The notes under the pieces: generated by a model
What the model was told of the DNA's origin: nothing
Databases searched by the model: none
Seen by the model: the letters and a program-made list of their open reading frames with translations, nothing else
Part shown: positions 1-6,183 of the stretch, piece by piece
Layout of the letters: each line of letters begins with the position of its first letter
Position numbering within the stretch: position 1 is the first letter of the stretch
Translations under genes and position numbers: made by a program
Source: Clostridiales bacterium
GTDB taxonomy: Bacteria > Bacillota > Clostridia > Tissierellales > Sedimentibacteraceae
DNA: 12,374 nucleotides
Assembly: GCA_003457065.1 (NCBI GenBank)
Contig: DMJQ01000033.1
Coordinates: 1,762 to 14,135, forward strand
Reading direction: 5' to 3'

Positions 1-966
1 TTTATAGTATTCACGAAGACCTTTGCACCAGTCTGAAATTTGCTCCTTGCTTTCATGAGCCAATGCACCGAATATGTACTGGCCTATCGCATTAGCACAA
101 AGGTTTGCAGTATATTCAGCTGTTGCACGATTATTAAATTCAGGGTTGTCAGTAATCAGTGCACCTATTCTCAAACCGCATGCATTCCATACTTTTGATG
201 CTGTTTCAATACTTATTCTTCTGCCTTCGATTCCTGGTACATCTTTGTCTGTAATTCCCCAGATACTTACCAGCTCACTGCCTTCAACATAATATAATTC
301 ACGATAAGCTTCATCACTTACCATCCAGATATTATATTTAACGCAAAGTTCTGCAAGTCCTTTAAGAGTTTCTTTGTCGTAAAGCTGTCCTGTAGGATTG
401 TCATAAGGAATAATAAGAAGTGCTCCGGGGTTGTTTTTCTTTATGGTTTCTTCAATTTCGTCAAGCTCCGGAAGACTGAATTTACCGTTTTCACTAAGAC
501 TACGTTTTACTGTTACAGTCTTTCTGCCTATTCTTTCAGCAAAAGAAATATAATTTGTATATGCCGGATCTATCATCATGAGAGGTTTCTCATCTGAACC
601 TGCAGGCCCGCAAACTCCAAGCAGCAGCAATTCCATACCGGTTGATCCGCCGTCTGTTACCGTTACCATTAACTTGCTCGTGTCAAATCCCTGGCATTTA
701 AGAATATTTTTAAAAGCCTCCTGTGTCTCGTCAAACCCGCCTGTAGCCGTGTATCTTACCACTCCTTTTGAGAATGGGCTTTCAGGTGCATTTAAGTTAA
801 ACATTCTTTTCATCATCGCAGGATTTGTCGGAAGTGAAACATTTCCTATACCTACGTTTATTACAGCATCAGGTTTAACCTTACGCTCCGCATATTTCAT
901 CTGTGCCAGCCTTACGTCTGATGGCATCCTTGATTCAAAATGTGCTGACAATACTGGTTTACTCAT
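1..966 (-). CDS. PLP-dependent class I/II aminotransferase (C-terminus cut by window edge)
   Basis: Fold-type I aminotransferase, cytosolic, transferring an amino group through pyridoxal phosphate. The first 322 residues lie in the window and the reading frame is open to the edge. Visible landmarks: the glycine-rich TATGGFDET region (about 73-81), the Asn of YDNPTG (N190), the cofactor Asp/Tyr of SDEAYREL (D218, Y221), and the Schiff-base lysine in ETASKVW (K258) followed by GLRIGA. The substrate-binding arginine of the small domain would lie outside the window, so the substrate cannot be named. The ATG at 966 is chosen because AGGAGG stands 8 nt upstream. It has its own consensus promoter with a dyad in the spacer, is divergent from a ModE-type regulator, and shows no sign of damage. 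Aspartate/aromatic or MalY-like members remain possible. Confidence 0.88.
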   Translation of the reverse strand, partial: MSKPVLSAHFESRMPSDVRLAQMKYAERKVKPDAVINVGIGNVSLPTNPAMMKRMFNLNAPESPFSKGVVRYTATGGFDETQEAFKNILKCQGFDTSKLMVTVTDGGSTGMELLLLGVCGPAGSDEKPLMMIDPAYTNYISFAERIGRKTVTVKRSLSENGKFSLPELDEIEETIKKNNPGALLIIPYDNPTGQLYDKETLKGLAELCVKYNIWMVSDEAYRELYYVEGSELVSIWGITDKDVPGIEGRRISIETASKVWNACGLRIGALITDNPEFNNRATAEYTANLCANAIGQYIFGALAHESKEQISDWCKGLREYYK

Positions 967-1021
967 TATATAAAAACCTCCTAAAAAAAATTATTTAATT
1001 ATTTAGTAATTATTTTTACAC

Positions 1022-1036
1022 AGGCATATGTCGCCT
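1022..1036 (-). promoter_or_regulatory. Small hairpin at the predicted 5' end of the aminotransferase mRNA
   Basis: AGGC and GCCT pair around a 7-nt loop. The predicted transcription start of the aminotransferase (about 1037) is directly beside it, so the mRNA would begin with this stem. It could stabilise the transcript or be part of an operator. Only the pairing is seen; the role is inferred. Confidence 0.35.
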
Positions 1037-1043
1037 AAGTATC

Positions 1044-1072
1044 ATTATAGCGGACAATTGTCTTTTTGTCCA
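1044..1072 (-). promoter_or_regulatory. Sigma-A-like promoter of the aminotransferase gene
   Basis: On the minus strand TGGACA (1072-1067) is followed after exactly 17 bp by a perfect TATAAT (1049-1044). The start codon lies about 70 nt downstream of the predicted transcription start. A perfect 10-bp palindrome occupies the spacer (see next entry). Confidence 0.7.
1053..1062. promoter_or_regulatory. Palindrome GACAATTGTC in promoter spacer, candidate operator
   Basis: A perfect 10-bp dyad lies between the -35 and -10 of the aminotransferase promoter, where a bound repressor would exclude RNA polymerase. GGACA at the -35 (1071-1067) and TGTCC (1056-1052) form a second, wider inverted repeat sharing part of the same bases. 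The motif does not look like the ModE-like box found elsewhere in the window, so the regulator is unknown. Confidence 0.4.
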
Positions 1073-1152
1073 TACATTTTGTAATATAATGGATATGGCA
1101 AAACATATAAATAAAGGCAAAAAATCAACTATTATTTATTAATAATTGCAAT

Positions 1153-1180
1153 TTGTTTTATTTTTGATAAAATATATAGT
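1153..1180 (+). promoter_or_regulatory. Putative promoter of the ModE-type regulator
   Basis: TTGTTT (1153-1158), a 16-bp spacer and TATAGT (1175-1180) lie just ahead of the gene and give a leader of only about 15 nt. Upstream, ATAT-N8-ATATAA (1093-1110) resembles the inner half of the ModE-like box but is weak. The surrounding DNA is very AT-rich, so chance matches are likely. Confidence 0.4.
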
Positions 1181-1201
1181 ATAAAAACAAGGAGGCTTAT
1201 A

Positions 1202-1546
1202 ATGGAAGATTTGCACTGCACCTTACAAATACGATTAGCTAAGGATAAGATTTTTTTTGGTCCGGGCGTTTTATCCCTTTTAAAACTTACCGAAAAACAC
1301 GAATCATTGAATGCGGCTGCTAAAAACATGAATTTATCTTATTCCAAAGCATCAAAAATGATTAAAGGCGCTGAAAAAAACCTTGGGTTTAAATTGCTTG
1401 ACAGGAAAATCGGAGGTACCGGAGGCGGCGGTTCGACACTTACCCCCGAATGCACCCAATTTCTAAAAACATATGAAGAATTTGAATATGAAATAAATAC
1501 TCTTTCTAATAGTCTGTTTGCGCAGCTTTTCGACGAGTATATATAA
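1202..1546 (+). CDS. Single-domain ModE-type winged-helix transcriptional regulator
   Basis: 114-residue DNA-binding protein matching the N-terminal LysR-like winged-helix domain of the molybdate regulator ModE. The helix-turn-helix covers about residues 18-60 (GPGVLSLLKLTEKHESLNAA, then NMNLSYSKASKMI), and the glycine-rich wing GGTGGGGSTLTP is typical of this family. Full ModE has two C-terminal MOP domains that bind molybdate or tungstate. They are absent and the protein ends after a helix that may dimerise, so metal sensing must be by another route or not occur. Such short forms are common outside Proteobacteria. AAGGAGG sits 6-7 nt before the ATG. It converges on the ModC-like ATPase with only 20 bp between. 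Its likely targets are the ModE-like boxes at 2701-2728 and 10028-10055. Confidence 0.85.
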   Translation: MEDLHCTLQIRLAKDKIFFGPGVLSLLKLTEKHESLNAAAKNMNLSYSKASKMIKGAEKNLGFKLLDRKIGGTGGGGSTLTPECTQFLKTYEEFEYEINTLSNSLFAQLFDEYI

Positions 1547-1566
1547 TTACGGACAATATTACAGCT

Positions 1567-2637
1567 TTATCCCCTTAACATTAAAATCGCGTCTTCAGGA
1601 ATTTTTATATATAATTTTTCCTTGTTATTTCTGTTGTCCCATTCTTCTTTTTTTATTTTAAACCATATTTCGGATTTATCAGATTCAGAATTATTTTGTT
1701 CTTTTTGATTTTCTGCTTCTGCTATTACTGTGTATTCAAATATTTCTTCGACTACTTTGTTAATTTTGAAGGCCACCGCATCTTTTTCTTCACTGTCTGC
1801 AAGTCTGAACATGCGGGTGCGTATACCGACATAATTGGTATCTTCAGGCACCTTTTTTTCCGTCTCAAATGTAATTCCCCAGTCGTCGGCATAGATGCTG
1901 TGAGAAGATAAAACACGGCATCTTGAAATGTTTTTGCATCCTGTAAGCCTGGCTGCAGGCAAAACTTCAGGATGTGTAAATATTTCTTTTGTATCGCCTA
2001 AAAGAATTGATTTTCCTCTGTCAATAATAACGAGGTTTTTACAAAACCTGTACACCTCGTCCCTGCTGTGAGTAACCATCAGAACGTCACCGTGATAAAG
2101 CCGCAGGAACTCAAAAATTTCAGTTTGAAGCTTTTCTTTCAGATGTGAATCCAATGCCGAAAATGGCTCGTCCAGCAAAAGGACATCCGGCTCATACGCA
2201 AAAATCCTCGCCAGTGCAACTCTTTGCTGCTGACCTCCGGAAAGCTGCGAAGGATATTTGTGCTCCATGCCGTCTAAATGAAATGTCTTCACAAGCTGGC
2301 TTATCTTTTCCTTCTTCTCATCTTTCTGCAGCTTCAATCCTGCGCCTATGTTTTCCTCAACTGTCATATTGGGAAACAGCGCATAGTTTTGAAACATGTA
2401 GCCTATTTTTCTGCTCTGCGGCCTGACATTTATTTTCTTTTCAGAATCAAATAATACCCTGCCATTTAGCACTATCCGGCCTTCATCGGGAGTTTCCACA
2501 CCGGCGATGCACTTTAGCGTCATGCTCTTTCCGCTTCCCGATGCTCCTAAAATTCCGACATATTCTCCGCCGGTTTCAAAGTCCACATCCAAATAAAATC
2601 CTTTAAACCTTTTCTTTATTGAAACTGATAAACTCAT
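1567..2637 (-). CDS. ModC-like molybdate/tungstate (sulfate-family) ABC ATPase, orphan
   Basis: 356-residue ATP-binding subunit of a type I importer, acting at the inner face of the membrane. Walker A GASGSGKS (31-38), Q-loop Q83 in MFQNYALF, signature LSGGQQQRV (132-140), Walker B LLLDEP with D156/E157, and H-loop H190 are all intact. The first 230 residues look like ModC/WtpC/CysA. The C-terminal third (YVGIRTRMFRL onward) looks like a diverged OB/MOP-type regulatory domain. modB and modA are missing on both sides; the next gene upstream is a broken hydrolase. It must therefore partner a permease encoded elsewhere, or be a remnant of a modABC operon. GAGGA stands 9 nt before the ATG. A ModE-like box at its promoter supports a Mo/W role over sulfate, but specificity is inferred. 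Confidence 0.82.
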   Translation of the reverse strand: MSLSVSIKKRFKGFYLDVDFETGGEYVGILGASGSGKSMTLKCIAGVETPDEGRIVLNGRVLFDSEKKINVRPQSRKIGYMFQNYALFPNMTVEENIGAGLKLQKDEKKEKISQLVKTFHLDGMEHKYPSQLSGGQQQRVALARIFAYEPDVLLLDEPFSALDSHLKEKLQTEIFEFLRLYHGDVLMVTHSRDEVYRFCKNLVIIDRGKSILLGDTKEIFTHPEVLPAARLTGCKNISRCRVLSSHSIYADDWGITFETEKKVPEDTNYVGIRTRMFRLADSEEKDAVAFKINKVVEEIFEYTVIAEAENQKEQNNSESDKSEIWFKIKKEEWDNRNNKEKLYIKIPEDAILMLRG

Positions 2638-2672
2638 TTGACTTCGTCCTCATCTGCATATTTTCTTCCATC

Positions 2673-2701
2673 ATTTTATATTAAATTTTCAATGCAGTCA
2701 A
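2673..2701 (-). promoter_or_regulatory. Promoter of the ModC-like gene
   Basis: TTGACT (2701-2696), 17 bp, then TAAAAT (2678-2673) on the minus strand, about 35 nt before the start codon. An alternative -10 TATAAA gives a 15-bp spacer. The -35 abuts the ModE-like box, which ends at the same base. Confidence 0.55.
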
Positions 2702-2728
2702 CCGTTATATTCCTTAAAACATAACAGT
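2701..2728. promoter_or_regulatory. ModE-like box at the ModC-like promoter
   Basis: ACCGTTATAT (2701-2710), 8-bp spacer, ACATAACAGT (2719-2728). Against the perfect repeat at 10028-10055 this matches 9/10 in one arm and 7/10 in the other, with the same spacer length and a shared TTAAA in the spacer. It touches the -35 of the modC-like promoter. An additional ATAACG half-site lies at 2748-2753. The rest of 2638-2921 shows no recognisable gene. Confidence 0.55.
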
Positions 2729-2921
2729 GCAAAAATATTATTAGCACATAACGTTCATTTATGTATACATTAGCCTTGTTTTGCTTTCGTAATAATCGCT
2801 CAAAAACAAGAGGAAAAAATTTCTGAAAGTTATAAAGTGGTTGCCGCCATCTGCGACATTAATTCATTTCTTTCTAAGACAATATAAAAGTGATGATTAG
2901 CCAAAGCTATCCATAACTATA

Positions 2922-3428
2922 TCATTTTTTTAATTTAACATAATTACATATGTAATCCGCCGCCCTTAAAGCAAAATAGCCTCCCCAGGAAATTCCGATC
3001 AATGTTTCTTTATCAAGCTTAAAATAATCTAATACAACTCCCACAGAATTTTCCCATTTCTCATTAAATTTCATGCCCTGTCTGAGAATTCCGCCCTTTC
3101 CCTCAACTTCAAATAAAATAACATTGTATCCGGACTTCGCAAGCCATTCAGATACAATATAAAATTCCTCAATGAAAGAATCATATCCTCCGTGAATCAG
3201 CACCGTCTTATTCAAAGGATTTTCGCCAATTGCCAGGCACGGCAGGTATCCGTCTTTTTCGGCGGTTTCTGCAATATTCCGCCATTCTGTGTACCACGAG
3301 CCGAAATCATGTTTTTTTTCTGCAGCTTCGTATATTTCTTCCCTCTTAAAAGCCACATCTCCAAAGGACAATACACGATTCGTCTGAAAGTTAAAGTTAA
3401 TGTCTTCAAATATTTTTTCAAATGACAT
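2922..3428 (-). pseudogene. Shortened alpha/beta hydrolase, probable pseudogene
   Basis: 168 residues recalling the roughly 370-400-residue bacterial alpha/beta hydrolases that begin with a helical cap. The start (FGDVAF, SWYTEWRNIAETAEKDG), the oxyanion-side HGGYDSFIEEFY (79-90) and the nucleophile elbow GISWGG (S147) are clear. AETAEKDG is joined almost directly to YLPCLAI, where relatives (as I recall them) carry about 60 more residues of cap. The protein also stops 13 residues after the elbow helix, before the catalytic Asp and His. Both losses leave no complete catalytic triad. The ATG has a good AGGAG 8 nt upstream, so it may still be translated. No continuation of the family was found in other frames downstream to 2640. 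Confidence 0.7.
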
Positions 3429-3493
3429 AAAATCATCTCCTCTGATATATATTAAAGGAAATCCATAGTAAAAACATGAACGAGACGGCTGTC

Positions 3494-3517
3494 TTTAAAA
3501 GCTTGCAGGCTTTTAAA
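3494..3517 (-). terminator. Weak terminator-like hairpin after the FNT gene
   Basis: A perfect 9-bp inverted repeat, TTTAAAAGC and GCTTTTAAA around a 6-nt loop, begins 23 bp after the FNT stop. The stem is AT-rich and the run of T lies partly inside it, so termination would be weak. It can work in either direction. It separates the FNT gene from the hydrolase remnant. Confidence 0.4.
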
Positions 3518-3539
3518 ACATGCTTTGCCAGAACCGCAT

Positions 3540-4280
3540 TCATCTATAATATACTTGATGATAAATAACAGGGACAATAATTCCTCCGCCAATATAGTTT
3601 CCTATTGCTGACGGTATCAGATTACCAACTATCTGTGTCAATGTGACAGATGAGTCGAGAATGGCTCCCATTGGCAAAAAAAACATGTTAGCCACCACAT
3701 GCTCGTATCCGCAAAAAACAAACAGCATTACAGGGAACCAACACCCCAGCATTTTCCCGGTTGCATCTTTTGCCGTAGTTGAAACCCAGACTCCCAAAGA
3801 AACAAGTATATTACATAAGATTCCTTTGCTTAACACCTGCACAAACGACAGTGAAATCTTTGCTTTAGCAACATTTACAACTGTTTCCGCCAGTACAGGA
3901 TTATTATATGCTCCTCCGAAATACAGCAATGCAGCCACAGCTAATGCCCCCAACAAATTCCCGCAAAAAACCTGCACTAATACTTTTACATAACTTTTTA
4001 ATGTTATCTCTTTTTGAATCAACCCAAATGTCATTAAACAATTTCCGGTAAACAGCTCTCCTCCCGCCAGAACAATAAGCATCAGGCCAACCGGAAATAC
4101 TGCAGCTCTTATAAATGGACTTTCGTATGCAACTAAAAATCCCTGTCCTCCCAGTGCTATATATGCACCTGCCATAAAACTTAACAGCATCCTTTTAACG
4201 GTTGTATGTGATGCCTTCTTGATTGATGACTGTATCAGGGTATCTGATGTTTCTTTTGGTGATAAACATGACGAACCCAT
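3540..4280 (-). CDS. Formate/nitrite transporter (FNT family) channel protein
   Basis: 246-residue integral membrane protein of the FocA/NirC family, which forms pentamers and moves formate or nitrite across the cytoplasmic membrane. About six membrane segments are visible (roughly 30-50, 60-85, 103-123, 150-172, 178-200, 222-242). Family motifs: GGELFTGN (73-80), SKGILCNILV with its conserved lysine K152, the pore histidine in GYEHVVANMFF (H194), and NLIPSAIGNYIGG near the end. Length is normal. AAGGGG lies 9 nt before the ATG. It stands alone behind a leader of more than 200 nt. In an anaerobe surrounded by Mo/W genes, formate is the more likely substrate since formate dehydrogenases need Mo or W, but nitrite or hydrosulfide cannot be excluded from sequence. 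Confidence 0.9.
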   Translation of the reverse strand: MGSSCLSPKETSDTLIQSSIKKASHTTVKRMLLSFMAGAYIALGGQGFLVAYESPFIRAAVFPVGLMLIVLAGGELFTGNCLMTFGLIQKEITLKSYVKVLVQVFCGNLLGALAVAALLYFGGAYNNPVLAETVVNVAKAKISLSFVQVLSKGILCNILVSLGVWVSTTAKDATGKMLGCWFPVMLFVFCGYEHVVANMFFLPMGAILDSSVTLTQIVGNLIPSAIGNYIGGGIIVPVIYHQVYYR

Positions 4281-4331
4281 ATTAGTAATCCCCTTTATAT
4301 ATTTTTGTAAATATAATTCATGTCCTAAAAT

Positions 4332-4341
4332 ATATAACTAT
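4332..4341. promoter_or_regulatory. ModE-like half-site in the FNT leader
   Basis: ATATAACTAT matches one arm of the ModE-like box at 9 of 10 positions. The other arm is not recognisable at the expected distance (about 4/10). It sits just after the leader fold and before the FNT ribosome binding site. As a single arm in AT-rich DNA it may be chance. Confidence 0.2.
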
Positions 4342-4342
4342 C

Positions 4343-4443
4343 GAAAAGGTTCATAGTAGAAGATGCCGGAAGGCAGGCAACCGGAGTGTATTTAGAAACA
4401 CATTATGATTTACTGCCACACAGTACATCATGTAAACCTTTTC
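4343..4443 (-). ncRNA. Structured leader RNA of the FNT gene, candidate riboswitch of unassigned class
   Basis: A 101-nt element closed by a perfect 9-bp stem (GAAAAGGTT 4343-4351 with AACCTTTTC 4435-4443). Inside are GATG/CATC (4362-4365 with 4426-4429), a CCGG/CCGG hairpin (4366-4369 with 4381-4384), and GTGT/ACAC (4386-4389 with 4398-4401). A possible pseudoknot pairs GGCAG in the hairpin loop (4372-4376) with CTGCC (4413-4417). It lies in the 5' leader of the FNT gene, about 60 nt before the start codon; no gene follows on the plus strand, so minus is preferred. I could not match it to Moco, THF, ZTP, SAM-I, cobalamin or c-di-GMP consensus patterns from memory. No terminator or sequestered ribosome binding site is obvious. 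Confidence 0.45.
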
Positions 4444-4460
4444 AAAGAAAATACTTATGA

Positions 4461-4476
4461 TGTGAATTTTTTTACA
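4461..4476. promoter_or_regulatory. Rex-like dyad in the FNT leader
   Basis: TGTGAA-N4-TTTACA is a near-palindrome with one mismatched pair, resembling redox-repressor Rex sites (TTGTGAA type). A second, longer-spaced dyad TGTGAT-N9-ATTACA occurs at 4487-4507. Both are inside the transcribed leader if the proposed promoter is correct. NADH-responsive control of a formate channel would make sense, but the sequence is AT-rich and the match is partial. Confidence 0.25.
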
Positions 4477-4513
4477 GCATTGGACTTGTGATTTAATTTA
4501 TATTACATCATAA

Positions 4514-4537
4514 CATTTACACCATTATATGTAAATG
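4514..4537. promoter_or_regulatory. Inverted repeat around the -10 of the FNT promoter
   Basis: CATTTAC (4514-4520), 10 bp, GTAAATG (4531-4537) is a perfect 7-bp inverted repeat. A perfect minus-strand TATAAT (4529-4524) lies in its centre; the corresponding -35 is poor (TAATGT at 17 bp). This looks like a promoter with a built-in operator, giving a leader of roughly 235 nt for the FNT gene. Confidence 0.4.
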
Positions 4538-4595
4538 AGGACCAATACATTAAATATATTACAACAAAGGAATTCTTTCATTTATTTTATAATTC

Positions 4596-4644
4596 AAAAA
4601 AGTTAAGCCTCTGAAACTCTTTGTTTTGCTGAATTCAGAGGCTT
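4596..4644 (-). terminator. Rho-independent terminator after the moeA operon
   Basis: AAGCCTCTGAA (4605-4615) pairs perfectly with TTCAGAGGCTT (4634-4644) over an 18-nt loop. On the minus strand six T (4601-4596) follow the stem within 5 nt; on the plus strand TTTT follows directly, so it may act both ways. It lies 86 bp past the moeA stop and closes the Mo operon before the FNT promoter. Confidence 0.75.
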
Positions 4645-4729
4645 TTAATACTACTATCACTTAACTTTTGTACACAATATCAGTTAAGATTATTTCTTTA
4701 ATCTATCCATTTTAATAATCATGTCATTT

Positions 4730-6019
4730 TTATTTTGTTTTAATTCGCCCGCGTACGACTTTTATCTTATTTCTCTTCAAACGATTTACTTCTTTATCAT
4801 CCTTATCATCTTTAACAGGTATTACCGATTCTCCGTAAAGTAATTGGGCTTCTACTACTTGTCCTTTTTTATATCCGGTTATACCGATAGGGACTACCAT
4901 TATTGCATTGCAATCCGATATAAGTTCAGCAAACCTGTCACCAAATTTCAGTACATTTGCTTCATATTTTTCACCTGCTTTAACAAGCTTTAATCTCACA
5001 TAAAAATCATGCTGCACCGGCTTGTTTATATCTGCCTGCAAAACAGCTTTTACACTTTGTCTGACAGGCATCTTAAGTCTGAGTTGATGATATACAAGTG
5101 CCTGCACACACCAGTCCATGGCATAAAATGCAGCCAGCGAAGGTCCCGGAAGATTGATTACAGGCTTACCTTCAACAATCGAAACAGATACCGGTATACC
5201 CGGAATGGCTCTTATACCATGCTGTAAGAAGCTGGCTTTTTTTTGCAGAAGCTTGCTGACATAATCTTCGCTCCCCTTTGAAGAGCCTCCGTTAATTAAA
5301 ACTATATCAGCTTTATTTAACGCATCAACCAATGTACCTTCGATATCATTTTTATTGTCTTTAATGATCGGATAAGAGATATACTTTCCTCCCCACTCTT
5401 TTAGAAGTCCTTCTATCATTAGGCTGTTGCTTTCTATATTTTGACCTCTTAACGGCTTTTCGCCTAATTGTATCAATTCATCTCCTGTTGGTATGTAAGC
5501 TGCGATCGGACGTTTTTCCACTTCTACTTCGTCTATTCCTCCTGTGGCCATAAGACAAAGATGTATTGGATTCAACCTGGTTCCGGATTTCACAATCAAT
5601 TCTCCTTCACGTATGTTTTCACCGCACCCTTTGATGTTTTGTCCTTTTGTTACGGGCTTACCGGGTTTTAAAGTCACCCCCCCGTCTTCATCAAAGCGCA
5701 CTGACTCTACCGCTATTACAGTGTCAAAATTATCGTCAAAGTCATCACCTGTATCAGCTGTCACATAATCTGTTCCTTTTTCCCAACCCGAAGTATCCGG
5801 CATACCATTTTCAAAATCTGAAAAGCGTACTGCGATACCGTCAAGTTTTGAACTGCGGCAAACAGGCAGTGTGTTTTTTGAGTGCATATCTGCGGCACAT
5901 ACCCGGTTCAGAGCTTCTCTGAGCGGAACCGACTCTGTCTTACTTTGAGGTTTCCATAGCTGTATGAGCTTATTTATGGCTTCTTCTCTTGTTATAAATG
6001 TCCTATTGTCTAAATACAT
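4730..6019 (-). CDS. moeA: MoeA-type molybdopterin molybdenumtransferase (metal insertase)
   Basis: 429-residue cytosolic enzyme that inserts molybdenum (or tungsten) into adenylylated molybdopterin. The MoeA landmarks are present: RSSKLDGIAV with D60 (usually MDGYA), IPTGDEL with D180, INGGSSKGSEDYV with D252, HGIRAIPGIPV, and NLPGPSLAA (289-297), followed by the small C-terminal beta domain. An upstream in-frame ATG at 6052 exists, but the ATG at 6019 has GGGAGG 7 nt ahead and gives the normal family start, so it is preferred. The end carries a charged tail (KDDKDDKEVNRLKRN, then basic residues) beyond the usual fold. It is the last gene of the importer operon, 164 nt after the binding protein, tying that transporter to Mo/W cofactor synthesis. 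Confidence 0.9.
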   Translation of the reverse strand: MYLDNRTFITREEAINKLIQLWKPQSKTESVPLREALNRVCAADMHSKNTLPVCRSSKLDGIAVRFSDFENGMPDTSGWEKGTDYVTADTGDDFDDNFDTVIAVESVRFDEDGGVTLKPGKPVTKGQNIKGCGENIREGELIVKSGTRLNPIHLCLMATGGIDEVEVEKRPIAAYIPTGDELIQLGEKPLRGQNIESNSLMIEGLLKEWGGKYISYPIIKDNKNDIEGTLVDALNKADIVLINGGSSKGSEDYVSKLLQKKASFLQHGIRAIPGIPVSVSIVEGKPVINLPGPSLAAFYAMDWCVQALVYHQLRLKMPVRQSVKAVLQADINKPVQHDFYVRLKLVKAGEKYEANVLKFGDRFAELISDCNAIMVVPIGITGYKKGQVVEAQLLYGESVIPVKDDKDDKEVNRLKRNKIKVVRGRIKTK

Positions 6020-6183
6020 TTCACGACCTCCCAGTATAATTGTTATAGCCATTAATGACTCTACTTTTAAACCATTTCTGTTATCAATAACATAAGAAGG
6101 TGTCTTCCTTCATCAATATTATTTCTACATTTAAAATGTTGAGACATTAAAACCATATGTATTCGTATCTGGTTTTCAATTAA

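Noticed and set aside
1022..1050. Possible third ModE box upstream of the aminotransferase, because GTCGCCTA recalls the centre of the E. coli modA operator as I remember it
   Set aside because: The arms do not match (about 5/8 and 3/8), and the similar bases are in the spacer, which is not expected to be conserved; they are explained by the AGGC/GCCT hairpin.
2637..2676. A 13-codon frame ending at TGA overlapping the ModC-like start (ATGA), suggesting a modB remnant
   Set aside because: The frame is closed by an upstream TAA after 13 codons, shows no permease-like sequence, and the gene has its own promoter in the same stretch.
4343..4443. Assigning the leader RNA to SAM-I (GGCAACCGG on the plus strand) or Moco riboswitch
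   Set aside because: The GGCAACC match is on the strand with no downstream gene and the rest of the SAM-I core is missing; the Moco consensus elements I recall are not present on either strand.
6053..6183. Terminator between the binding protein and moeA (hairpins AAAACCA/TGGTTTT and GAAGG/CCTTC)
   Set aside because: Stems are weak with large loops and no T-run follows; moeA has no clear promoter of its own here, so cotranscription is more likely.
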